A stretch of DNA of 64,000 nucleotides from Paramicrobacterium sp051513965. Lineage in GTDB: Bacteria; Actinomycetota; Actinomycetes; Actinomycetales; Microbacteriaceae. A program made the position numbers and the translations under genes. The DNA is taken from NCBI RefSeq assembly GCF_051513965.1, contig NZ_CP195847.1, positions 2,356,001 through 2,420,000 on the forward strand, in the 5' to 3' direction. Positions 17,814 to 25,748 of this stretch are shown here, in pieces (within the stretch, counting starts at the first letter, position 1; each line of letters opens with the position of its first letter). The notes under the pieces are model-generated. The model had not been told where the DNA came from. It worked only from the letters and a program-made list of their open reading frames with translations, and did no database searches.

Positions 17814-20117
17814 GTGAGCACCCCTGAATCGACCGGCGCCGACACCGTTGCACACGCGATCGAGACTCCCGACAAGGAGCAGCCGTACGAGTCACTCGGC
17901 CTGAAGGCCGACGAATACGCGAAGATCCGTGAGATCCTCGGTCGTCGCCCCACCTCGGGCGAGCTCGCCATGTACTCGGTGATGTGGAGCGAGCACTGCT
18001 CCTACAAGAGCTCGAAGAAGTATCTTCGCCAGTTCGGCAAGAAGGTCACCCCTGAGATGACCAAGAACCTCATGGTCGGCATGGGTGAGAACGCGGGCGT
18101 CATCGACATCGGCGAGGGCTGGGCTGTCACATTCAAGGTGGAGAGCCACAACCACCCGAGCTACATCGAGCCGTTCCAGGGCGCCGCGACCGGCGTCGGC
18201 GGCATCGTGCGCGACATCATCTCGATGGGTGCGCGTCCGGTCGCCGTGATGGATCAGCTGCGCTTCGGAGCCATCGACGACCCCGACACGGCGCGCGTCG
18301 TCCACGGCGTCACAAGCGGCATCTCGTTCTACGGAAACTGCCTCGGCCTGCCGAACATCGGCGGCGAGACCTACTTCGACCCCGTGTACCAGGGCAACCC
18401 GCTCGTGAACGCTCTCTCCGTCGGCGTGCTTCGCCACGAAGACCTGCACCTGGCCAACGCCTCGGGCGTCGGCAACAAAGTCGTGCTCTTCGGCGCCCGC
18501 ACCGGCGGCGACGGCATCGGCGGGGCTTCCATCCTCGCCTCCGACTCGTTCGATGACGGCGGGCCCACGAAGCGCCCCGCCGTTCAGGTCGGCGACCCGT
18601 TCGCCGAGAAGGTCCTCATCGAGTGCTGCCTCGAGATGTACCGCAGCGAGCTCGTCGAGGGCATCCAAGACCTCGGTGCCGCCGGCATCTCGTGCGCGAC
18701 GAGCGAGCTCGCGGCCAACGGAGACGGCGGCATGTTCATCGAGCTCGACGGCGTTCTGCTGCGCGACCCCTCGCTCACGGCCGAGGAGATCCTCATGTCG
18801 GAGTCGCAGGAGCGCATGATGGCCGTCGTCGCGCCCGAGAAGCTCGACGCCTTCCTTGAGGTCGCTGCGAAATGGGATGTCGAGACGAGCGTCCTCGGCG
18901 AAGTCACTGACACGGGCCGTCTCGTCATCAACTGGCACGGCGAAGAGATCGTCAATGTCGACCCGAAGACGGTCGCCGTCGATGGCCCCGTCTACGACCG
19001 CCCGGTCTCCTACCCCGAGTGGATCGACGCGCTCCAGGCTGACACCGCGAGCGCGCTCGAGCGCAGCGATGACCCGGCCGTCCTGCGGGAGCAGGCTCTG
19101 GCCCTGCTCGGCTCGGCAAACCTCGCCGACAAGAGCTGGATCACCGACCAGTACGACTACTACGTGCTCGGCAACACCGCGCTCTCCTTCCCCGACGACG
19201 GCGGCATGATCCGCGTCGACGAGGAGTCCGGTCTCGGCTTCGCCATCGCAACCGACGCGAACGGTCGCTACTGCCAGCTCGACCCGCGCAAGGGCGCGCA
19301 GCTGGCGATCGCCGAGGCGTACCGCAACGTCGCCGTGACGGGAGCCGTTCCGGCGGCCGTCACCGACTGCCTCAACTTCGGCTCCCCCGAGAACCCCGAG
19401 GTCATGTGGCAGTTCTCCGAAGCGGTCGAGGGCCTCTCGGATGCGTGCCTCGAACTCGGCATCCCCGTCACCGGTGGAAACGTGTCGTTCTACAACCAGA
19501 CGGGCGACACCCCGATCTTCCCGACTCCGGTCGTCGGTGTTCTCGGCGTGATCGACGACGTCGCGCGTCGTGTGCCCTCTGGGTGGCAGGACGAAGGCGA
19601 CAACATCTACCTTCTCGGCACGACCCGCACGGAGCTCTCGGGCTCGGCGTGGGCCGGCACGGTCCATGGGCACCTCGGCGGCCGCCCGCCGGCGGTCGAC
19701 CTCCAGCGCGAGAAGGATCTCGCGGCGCTGCTCCACGCGGCATCCCAGCAAGGTCTTCTGGCGTCAGCTCATGACCTCTCCGACGGTGGGCTCGCGCAGG
19801 CGCTCGCGGAGTCGGTGTTGCGGTTCGGAGTGGGCGCGCGCGTCTGGCTGGGCGAGATCATGGAGAGAGACGGCGTGGATGCCGCATCCGCTCTGTTCTC
19901 CGAGTCGACGGGGCGCGTCATCGTGTCGATCCCGCGCGAGGACGACGTGAAGTTCCGCGGACTGTGCGAGGGACGCGGCTACCCCGTGCTTCGCATCGGC
20001 GTCACCGACGGCAAGGCGCCCGCAGACGTCGCGCTCGATGTTCAGGACGTATACACGCTGTCGCTCGACGAGCTGCGTCAGACGCACCGCGAGCCTCTCC
20101 GCTCGCGCTTCGCCTGA
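17814..20117 (+). CDS. purL: phosphoribosylformylglycinamidine synthase subunit PurL
   Basis: Catalytic subunit of FGAM synthase (767 residues, the small PurL form that needs PurS and PurQ). It uses ATP and ammonia to convert FGAR to FGAM. Recognisable segments include MYSVMWSEHCSYKSS near the N-terminus, the nucleotide-binding VGMGENAGVIDIGEGWAV, FKVESHNHPS, GAATGVGGIVRDI and, in the second half, PVTGGNVSFYNQTG and ASAHDLSDGGLAQALAES. GTG start with an SD-like GGAG/AGG upstream. It is separated from purSQ by about 9 kb. It ends 2 bp before the convergent DHFR-like gene. Confidence 0.97.
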   Translation: MSTPESTGADTVAHAIETPDKEQPYESLGLKADEYAKIREILGRRPTSGELAMYSVMWSEHCSYKSSKKYLRQFGKKVTPEMTKNLMVGMGENAGVIDIGEGWAVTFKVESHNHPSYIEPFQGAATGVGGIVRDIISMGARPVAVMDQLRFGAIDDPDTARVVHGVTSGISFYGNCLGLPNIGGETYFDPVYQGNPLVNALSVGVLRHEDLHLANASGVGNKVVLFGARTGGDGIGGASILASDSFDDGGPTKRPAVQVGDPFAEKVLIECCLEMYRSELVEGIQDLGAAGISCATSELAANGDGGMFIELDGVLLRDPSLTAEEILMSESQERMMAVVAPEKLDAFLEVAAKWDVETSVLGEVTDTGRLVINWHGEEIVNVDPKTVAVDGPVYDRPVSYPEWIDALQADTASALERSDDPAVLREQALALLGSANLADKSWITDQYDYYVLGNTALSFPDDGGMIRVDEESGLGFAIATDANGRYCQLDPRKGAQLAIAEAYRNVAVTGAVPAAVTDCLNFGSPENPEVMWQFSEAVEGLSDACLELGIPVTGGNVSFYNQTGDTPIFPTPVVGVLGVIDDVARRVPSGWQDEGDNIYLLGTTRTELSGSAWAGTVHGHLGGRPPAVDLQREKDLAALLHAASQQGLLASAHDLSDGGLAQALAESVLRFGVGARVWLGEIMERDGVDAASALFSESTGRVIVSIPREDDVKFRGLCEGRGYPVLRIGVTDGKAPADVALDVQDVYTLSLDELRQTHREPLRSRFA

Positions 20118-20118
20118 G

Positions 20119-20682
20119 TCAGGAGGGGTCCGACTGCACGCTGTAGCAGACGTGCACGAAGTCTCCGAAGCGCTTGACCTCGGTCAGCTCGAGGTCGCCG
20201 GGCTCGGTCGTTCGGGGAAAGAGAGGCGCGCCTCCGGCGAGCGCGGCGGGAGCGACCGAGATCTGAATCTCATCAAGCGCGCCGATGTCGTAGAACTGTC
20301 CGACCAGCTCGCCTCCCCCGACGAGCCAGACGTCGCGACCCGCGGCTGCAGTCACGATCTCGTCCAGGTGGTCGAGCACCTCACCGCCCACGAGGCGCAC
20401 GTCGGCACCCTCAGGAATCGGCAGCTCACGCGAGGTGAAGACGTAGGTCGGAGTCTCCCCGAAGAACGTCGTCCACTTCTCGGGGTTCTCCATGAGCTTC
20501 GTCGAGGAGAGCACCCACTCGTAGGTCGTGGACCCTTCGACGATGACTCCGATGTCGCGCATGAACGTTCCGTGGTCCGGAGCTTCACCGGATTCGACGG
20601 CGAACAGCCAGTCCAGAGAGTTGTCGTCATCGGCGATGTAGCCGTTCAGCGACGATGCCGTGTTGTAGACGATTCGGGTCAT
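20119..20682 (-). CDS. dihydrofolate reductase family protein (RibD C-terminal type)
   Basis: A 187-residue NADPH-binding reductase of the RibD_C/DHFR fold. The N-terminus (TRIVYNTASSLNGYIA) is the family's first strand and S-L-(D/N)-G-x-I motif; VEGSTTYEW and WLVGGGELVGQF (the GGG cofactor loop) follow. Proteins of this type are seldom true DHFRs; they are usually uncharacterised reductases. The start at 20682 has a GAGGAG SD directly upstream; an extended frame to 20745 lacks conservation. Convergent with purL, with a 2-bp gap. Confidence 0.85.
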   Translation of the reverse strand: MTRIVYNTASSLNGYIADDDNSLDWLFAVESGEAPDHGTFMRDIGVIVEGSTTYEWVLSSTKLMENPEKWTTFFGETPTYVFTSRELPIPEGADVRLVGGEVLDHLDEIVTAAAGRDVWLVGGGELVGQFYDIGALDEIQISVAPAALAGGAPLFPRTTEPGDLELTEVKRFGDFVHVCYSVQSDPS

Positions 20683-20783
20683 GCTCCTCACCGTATTCGA
20701 CCTTTGCGGAAGGTGTGAGCGACACGCGTTTCCAGCGCGCATCACGACTGTCGAGCCCTTGCACGGCCACGGGTTCTCAGATG

Positions 20784-20864
20784 TAGGCTGAGGCAGGCCG
20801 GGCTACCAGCCCCGTCGATCGAGGGGGAACGGTCGATGCACCGCTCCCGAAAGGAGCGGTACCG
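20784..20864 (+). promoter_or_regulatory. structured 5' leader of the sugar porter, SD inside a hairpin
   Basis: A TAGGCT -10-like box (20784-20789) would give a leader of about 70 nt. It contains GGGCT-ACC-AGCCC (20800-20812), ATCGA/TCGAT arms (20818-20837) and a strong hairpin ACCGCTCC/GGAGCGGT (20840-20847 with 20853-20860, loop CGAAA). The only SD, GGAG (20853-20856), is in the 3' arm, 8 nt before the ATG. This suggests translational control. It matches no riboswitch I know. Confidence 0.5.
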
Positions 20865-22271
20865 ATGTCACATCAATCGACGCCCTACACGAAGAAGGCC
20901 TACGGTCTCTCCGTCGCCGCAGCGGTCGGAGGCTTCCTCTTCGGATTCGACTCATCCGTCATCAACGGCGCCGTCGACTCCATCGACCACACGTTCTCGC
21001 TCGGCCCAGCACTGACCGGTGTGATCGTCGCGATCGCTCTGCTCGGCTGCGCTCTCGGCGCCTACATCGCGGGTGGTCTCGCCGATCGCTACGGGCGCCT
21101 GCGAGTCATCTTCATCGGCGGCATCCTCTTTCTGGTCAGCTCCATCGGTGCTGGACTCACATTTTCACCCTGGGACCTTCTTCTCTGGCGCGTTCTCGGC
21201 GGCATCGGAATCGGTATCGCGTCGGTCGTGACGCCCGCCTACATCGCCGAGATCTCGCCGCGGCAGATTCGTGGAACTCTCGCCTCGTTCCAGCAGCTGG
21301 CGATCACGCTCGGTATCTTCGCAGCGCTGCTCAGCGATGCCGTGCTCGCGACGTCTGCCGGCGGTGCGGGCGAGAAGCTCTGGATGGGCCTCGAGGCCTG
21401 GCGTTGGATGTTCCTCGTCGGAATCGTGCCCGCGGTTGTCTACATCGTGCTGTCGTTCACTCTGCCGGAGTCACCGCGCTATCTGCTCGCGAAGAAGCGC
21501 CCCGACGAGGCGCGGCGCATCTTCGAGACACTCGTGATCCCCTCCGAGGTCGACCGCAACATCAACGACATCACTAAGGCGATCGAGACCGACGAGAAGC
21601 ACTCCGGCTCATCGCTGCGAGGCCCCAAATTCGGCCTTCAAGGCGTGGTGTGGATCGGCATCATCCTGTCGATCTTCCAACAGTTCGTCGGCATCAACGT
21701 CATCTTCTACTACTCGACCAGCCTGTGGAAGGCCGTGGGCTTCACTGAGGAGTACTCACTGCTGGTCAGCGTCATCACGTCGGTCACGAACGTCGTACTC
21801 ACCTTCGTGGCGATCTTCCTCGTCGACCGCGTCGGCCGTCGTCCGATCCTCCTCAGCGGGTCCGTGCTCATGACGATCTCGCTCGGCGTGATGGCGCTCT
21901 CGTTCAGCTTCGCCTCGAAGAGCGGAGACGACGTCCACCTGCCCGGTGCATGGGGTCCGATCGCACTGATCGCGGCGAACCTCTTCGTCATCGGGTTCGC
22001 GGCGTCGTGGGGCCCGCTCGTCTGGGTGCTGCTCGGCGAGATCTTCCCACCGAAGATCCGAGGCAAGGCTCTCGGCGTCGCGGCATCCGCTCAGTGGCTC
22101 GCCAACTTCGCCATCACCGTGACGTTCCCGAGCATGTCGAGCTGGTCGCTGCCGCTCACGTACGGGTTGTACGCGGTGTTCGCGCTGCTCTCGTTCTTCT
22201 TCGTGTTCTCGAAGGTTCCCGAGACCAAGGGCATGGAGCTCGAGCAGGCGGAGACGCTGTTCACGAAGTAA
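20865..22271 (+). CDS. sugar porter family MFS transporter (sugar:H+ symporter)
   Basis: A 468-residue, 12-helix sugar porter. Family signatures are all present: GFLFGFDSSVINGA in helix 1, GGLADRYGRLR between helices 2-3, PESPRYLLAKKRPDEAR before the central loop, QQFVGINVIFYYS in helix 7, DRVGRRPILL between helices 8-9, and PETKGMELEQAE at the C-terminus. It probably imports a hexose or pentose with a proton. No sugar kinase, isomerase or regulator is adjacent. The ATG is preceded by a hairpin that contains the SD, the likely control point. Ends 3 bp before the convergent tetR gene. Confidence 0.93.
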   Translation: MSHQSTPYTKKAYGLSVAAAVGGFLFGFDSSVINGAVDSIDHTFSLGPALTGVIVAIALLGCALGAYIAGGLADRYGRLRVIFIGGILFLVSSIGAGLTFSPWDLLLWRVLGGIGIGIASVVTPAYIAEISPRQIRGTLASFQQLAITLGIFAALLSDAVLATSAGGAGEKLWMGLEAWRWMFLVGIVPAVVYIVLSFTLPESPRYLLAKKRPDEARRIFETLVIPSEVDRNINDITKAIETDEKHSGSSLRGPKFGLQGVVWIGIILSIFQQFVGINVIFYYSTSLWKAVGFTEEYSLLVSVITSVTNVVLTFVAIFLVDRVGRRPILLSGSVLMTISLGVMALSFSFASKSGDDVHLPGAWGPIALIAANLFVIGFAASWGPLVWVLLGEIFPPKIRGKALGVAASAQWLANFAITVTFPSMSSWSLPLTYGLYAVFALLSFFFVFSKVPETKGMELEQAETLFTK

Positions 22272-22274
22272 CGG

Positions 22275-22943
22275 TCAGGCGGTGTTGCGCGCTGTCATGA
22301 CCGACACGAGTGAGGCGATCATTCGCTGCAGCTCTTCGTCTTCGTGAGGCGGGCGCCCCCCGCCCATCATGAGCCGCTTCTCGACGGCCATGTGGTAACT
22401 CGACACGATCGTGCGCGCGGCGACGATCGGGTCTACGACGAAATGGAAGCCGAGCATGTCGATCGTGCTGACGAGAGTGTCAGCGAGGCGACCGATGAGC
22501 ACCTCGAAGTACTCCGCGAGGTAGGTGCCGAATTCCGGACTGCGCAGCGCCTGAATGCGGAACTCCGCCTCGATGAGGCACCAGTGTCGGTCGTCGCCCT
22601 GCAGCTTCAGAAAACCCGCGACGGCCTCGGTGAGGGCATCCAGCTTCTCGTCGTCGGTGCCGGTGAGCCGCTTGCTCAGGCTCGGAATGACATCGCGCAC
22701 GCCTTCGCGCACCTTCTCCAGTCGCTCCGCGTTCTCGCGCTCCGCAAGCGCCATGAACAGTTCACCCTTGCTCTCGAAGTTCGAGTAGAAAGCGCCACGC
22801 GTGAAGCCGGCGCGTTCCGCGATGAGCTCGACGGGAGCGGCATCCACACCGACCTCGGCAAAGACGTCGTACGCCGCGTCGAGCAGGCGTTCCCGGGTCT
22901 TCTGACGTCGCGCTGACGCCGGCTCGGCCTGGGTGTCGACCAT
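22275..22943 (-). CDS. TetR/AcrR family transcriptional regulator of the divergent MMPL exporter
   Basis: A 222-residue repressor-type protein. The N-terminal helix-turn-helix spans about residues 20-65 (TRERLLDAAYDVFAEVGVDA, then AERAGFTRGAFYSNFESKGEL); the rest is the helical ligand domain. ATG at 22943 has AGAAAGG about 7 nt upstream. The gene is divergent from the MMPL/YhgE operon, and three operator-like repeats fill the gap, so it very likely represses both itself and the exporter. Ligand unknown, probably an amphipathic substrate of the pump. Confidence 0.92.
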   Translation of the reverse strand: MVDTQAEPASARRQKTRERLLDAAYDVFAEVGVDAAPVELIAERAGFTRGAFYSNFESKGELFMALAERENAERLEKVREGVRDVIPSLSKRLTGTDDEKLDALTEAVAGFLKLQGDDRHWCLIEAEFRIQALRSPEFGTYLAEYFEVLIGRLADTLVSTIDMLGFHFVVDPIVAARTIVSSYHMAVEKRLMMGGGRPPHEDEELQRMIASLVSVMTARNTA

Positions 22944-22970
22944 GCTGAAACCTTTCTGAAAGAAGTTGGC

Positions 22971-23020
22971 GATACACAAGTGTATCCGATACATTCGTGT
23001 ATTGGATACATTCCTGTATC
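22971..23020. promoter_or_regulatory. three tandem 17-bp-spaced palindromic operators for TetR
   Basis: GATACACAAGTGTATC (22971-22986), GATACATTCGTGTATT (22988-23003) and GATACATTCCTGTATC (23005-23020) are three related 16-bp inverted repeats spaced exactly 17 bp apart. Outer sites 1 and 3 have perfect GATACA/TGTATC arms; the middle one ends in TT. They fill most of the 93-bp gap between the divergent tetR and MMPL genes. Confidence 0.8.
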
Positions 23021-23036
23021 GAGATTCTGGAGAACC

Positions 23037-25748
23037 GTGTCATCCTTCCTCTACTCCCTGGGCCGAGCCATGTTCCGCATTCGGAAGACGGTCATCGGTC
23101 TCTGGATCCTTCTTCTCGCGATCACCGGCGCAGGCGCACTTCTGTTCGGTCAGGGAATGGACAACAGCATCTCGATTCCCGGCACGGAGTCGCAGAACGC
23201 GCTCGACAGCCTGAGTGCGACCTTCCCTCAGGTGAGCGGTTCGAGCGCGCAGCTCATCGTCGTCGCCCCCGACGGCCAGAGCGTCACGGATGCCGATATG
23301 TCAGAGCCCATCGAGGATGCCGTCGACGAGCTGAACGACATCGACCACGTGGACACAGCGCTCTCGCCCTTCGATGACACGGTCGACGGCAGCATCAACG
23401 ACGACAAGGATGCCGCTCTCATCACGATCCAGCTCGACGGCAGCACTTTCGAGATCCCGGACTCGACGAAGACCGAGCTCGAAGACGCGACGGCCTCGCT
23501 GCAGAGCGCACTCCCCGACGGCGCAACCGCGTCGCTCGGCGGCGAGCTGTTCAGCCAGGAGATGCCGACCCTCAGCATCATCGAGGCGCTCGGGGTCGTC
23601 GTCGCGCTGATCGTGCTCGTGCTCACGTTCGGCTCGTTCCTCGCTGCGGGGATGCCCCTCATCACGGCGCTGCTCGCCGTCGGCGTCTCGATGACCCTCG
23701 TGCTCGGCGCGACGGCGTTCACCTCCATCACGTCGACCACCCCGATGCTCGCGCTCATGCTGGGCCTCGCGGTCGGCATCGACTACGCCCTGTTCATCAT
23801 CTCGAGACACCGCGACCAGCTGCGCGACGGTCTCGACGTCGAGGAGTCCGTTGCTCGCTCTGTCGCAACCGCCGGTTCCGCTGTCGTCTTCGCCGGTCTC
23901 ACGGTGATCATCGCGCTCCTGGGGCTCAGCGTCGCCGGCATCCCCTTCCTCACCACCATGGGCGTCGCGGCGGCCCTCGGCGTCGCCGTCGCCGTGCTCG
24001 TCTCGCTCACAATGCTTCCTGCGCTCCTCGCTGTCGCTGGCGAGCGCCTCCGACCGCGGCGTTCCAAGGACGCCTCCGACACGTCGATCGTCCGCCCGAA
24101 CCGCTTCTTCCTCGGATGGGTCCGGGCGGTCACGAAGCGACCGATCATCACGATCACGGCGGTGGTCGTCGCGCTCGGCGTGGCGTCGTTCCCTGCGCTC
24201 GGCCTCAAGCTCGCGCTCCCCGACGCGGGCGGACTACCCGAGGAGAACTCGGCGCGACAGACCTACGACCTGGTGTCGGAGCACTTCGGCGAGGGCTACA
24301 ACGGAATGCTCATCGTCACGGGCTCGATCATCACGAGCACTGACCCGCTCGGCCTCATGGAAGACATCGGCGACGAGATCGAGGGGCTCGACGGCGTAGA
24401 CTCCGTGCCCCTCGCCACTCCGAACGAATCCGCCGACACCGGCATCGTCCAAGTGATCCCCGAGCACGGGCCGGACTCCGACGAGACCAAGGCTCTCGTG
24501 AACGAGATCCGCTCGCTTCACGATCACTTCTTCGACAAGTACGACGTGGACCTCGCGGTCACCGGCTTCACCGCCGTCGGCATCGATGTTTCCGCGAAGC
24601 TCGGTCAGGCGCTCCTGCCCTTCGGTCTGCTCGTCGTCGGGCTCTCGCTCGTGCTGCTGACGATGGTGTTCCGCTCAATTGCGGTGCCCATCAAGGCGAC
24701 CCTCGGCTACCTGCTCTCTGTCGGTGCGTCGTTCGGCGCGGTCACGCTCGTCTTCGGCGACGGCGTGCTCGCCGAGCAGCTCGGAGTCGCCCGAACCGGC
24801 CCCGTGATCAGCTTCCTCCCGATCATCCTGATGGGTGTGCTCTTCGGACTCGCGATGGACTACGAGGTGTTCCTCGTGTCGCGCATCCGCGAAGATTTCG
24901 TGCACGGCAAGAACGCACGACGCGCGATCGAGACCGGGTTCACGTCGTCGGCGAAGGTCGTCACAGCCGCTGCGGTCATCATGATCGCCGTGTTCGCCGC
25001 ATTCGTGCCGAGTGAGGACGTCAACATCAAACCCATCGCGCTCGGACTCGCGGTCGGTGTCTTCGTCGACGCGTTCATCGTGCGCATGACGCTCGTGCCC
25101 GCGGTGCTCGCGCTGCTCGGCGACAAGGCATGGTGGATGCCGCGGTGGCTCGACCGCATCCTCCCCGCCTTCGACGTCGAGGGTGAAGGCCTCGCGCGTG
25201 AGCTCGAGCTCGCCGAGTGGCCCGCTCCGAATGCCCGGCTGGCGATCGCGGCCGATGACCTCACCGTCAGCACCGACGACGAGCAGGTCCTCGCGCCCAC
25301 CGCCTTCCGTGTGCAGCCCGGAACCATCCACGCTGTGCACGGAGACAGCGCCCGCGCCGTCCGCGCAGCCCTTCTCGCTGTGACAGGACGGATGCCGCAG
25401 GCCACCGGCACGCTCAAGATCGCCGGTCTTGTGCTGCCGTCCCGCGGCCCCGCGGTGCGACGCATCGCCGGCTACGTGACCCTCGCGACATCCGACAGCC
25501 CCCGCGCCCTGGTGCGCGACGCTCTCGCCGAGAAGCCGACGATCCTCGCGATCGACGCCTTCGACTCCGTCACCGACAGCGATGAGCGCGACCGCCTGCT
25601 CGCCGAACTCACCCGCGCCCGAGGCCGCGAAGACGCACCGACGATCCTTCTCGGCTGCGCGACGGCATCCATTCCCGACATCTGCGACGACCACACGTTC
25701 GTCGCCCCCGACCACTCACGCTCACTCGTCACGGAGGCATCCGCATGA
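23037..25748 (+). CDS. MMPL/RND-family exporter with a C-terminal degenerate ABC-ATPase-like domain
   Basis: A 903-residue proton-driven lipid/drug exporter. Residues 1-725 are a complete MMPL protein: N-terminal helix, periplasmic domain, helix cluster with GLAVGIDYALFIISRHRDQ, second periplasmic domain, and a second helix cluster with GLAMDYEVFLVSRIREDF. Residues about 730-903 look like a shrunken ABC nucleotide-binding domain: DDLTVSTDDEQVL, a P-loop position reading VHGDSARAVRAALLAVTGR (no Gly-Lys-Ser), a Walker B-like ILAIDAFDS, and no LSGGQ signature. It therefore probably cannot bind ATP normally. GTG at 23037 has GGAG upstream. The stop overlaps the YhgE start by 4 bp. Confidence 0.88.
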   Translation: MSSFLYSLGRAMFRIRKTVIGLWILLLAITGAGALLFGQGMDNSISIPGTESQNALDSLSATFPQVSGSSAQLIVVAPDGQSVTDADMSEPIEDAVDELNDIDHVDTALSPFDDTVDGSINDDKDAALITIQLDGSTFEIPDSTKTELEDATASLQSALPDGATASLGGELFSQEMPTLSIIEALGVVVALIVLVLTFGSFLAAGMPLITALLAVGVSMTLVLGATAFTSITSTTPMLALMLGLAVGIDYALFIISRHRDQLRDGLDVEESVARSVATAGSAVVFAGLTVIIALLGLSVAGIPFLTTMGVAAALGVAVAVLVSLTMLPALLAVAGERLRPRRSKDASDTSIVRPNRFFLGWVRAVTKRPIITITAVVVALGVASFPALGLKLALPDAGGLPEENSARQTYDLVSEHFGEGYNGMLIVTGSIITSTDPLGLMEDIGDEIEGLDGVDSVPLATPNESADTGIVQVIPEHGPDSDETKALVNEIRSLHDHFFDKYDVDLAVTGFTAVGIDVSAKLGQALLPFGLLVVGLSLVLLTMVFRSIAVPIKATLGYLLSVGASFGAVTLVFGDGVLAEQLGVARTGPVISFLPIILMGVLFGLAMDYEVFLVSRIREDFVHGKNARRAIETGFTSSAKVVTAAAVIMIAVFAAFVPSEDVNIKPIALGLAVGVFVDAFIVRMTLVPAVLALLGDKAWWMPRWLDRILPAFDVEGEGLARELELAEWPAPNARLAIAADDLTVSTDDEQVLAPTAFRVQPGTIHAVHGDSARAVRAALLAVTGRMPQATGTLKIAGLVLPSRGPAVRRIAGYVTLATSDSPRALVRDALAEKPTILAIDAFDSVTDSDERDRLLAELTRARGREDAPTILLGCATASIPDICDDHTFVAPDHSRSLVTEASA

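Noticed and set aside
16807..17895. 362-residue minus-strand frame across the LuxR regulator end and purL start
   Set aside because: Arg-rich shadow crossing the purL promoter; no start signal or motif.
17892..19751. 619-residue minus-strand frame across purL
   Set aside because: It is antisense to the strongly conserved purL and consists of Arg/Asp/Val/Glu-rich sequence without motifs, the usual shadow of GC-rich coding DNA.
22971..23020. Three regularly spaced repeats as a CRISPR array
   Set aside because: Units are palindromic with a 1-bp gap and no spacers, and lie between divergent tetR and exporter genes; they are operators.
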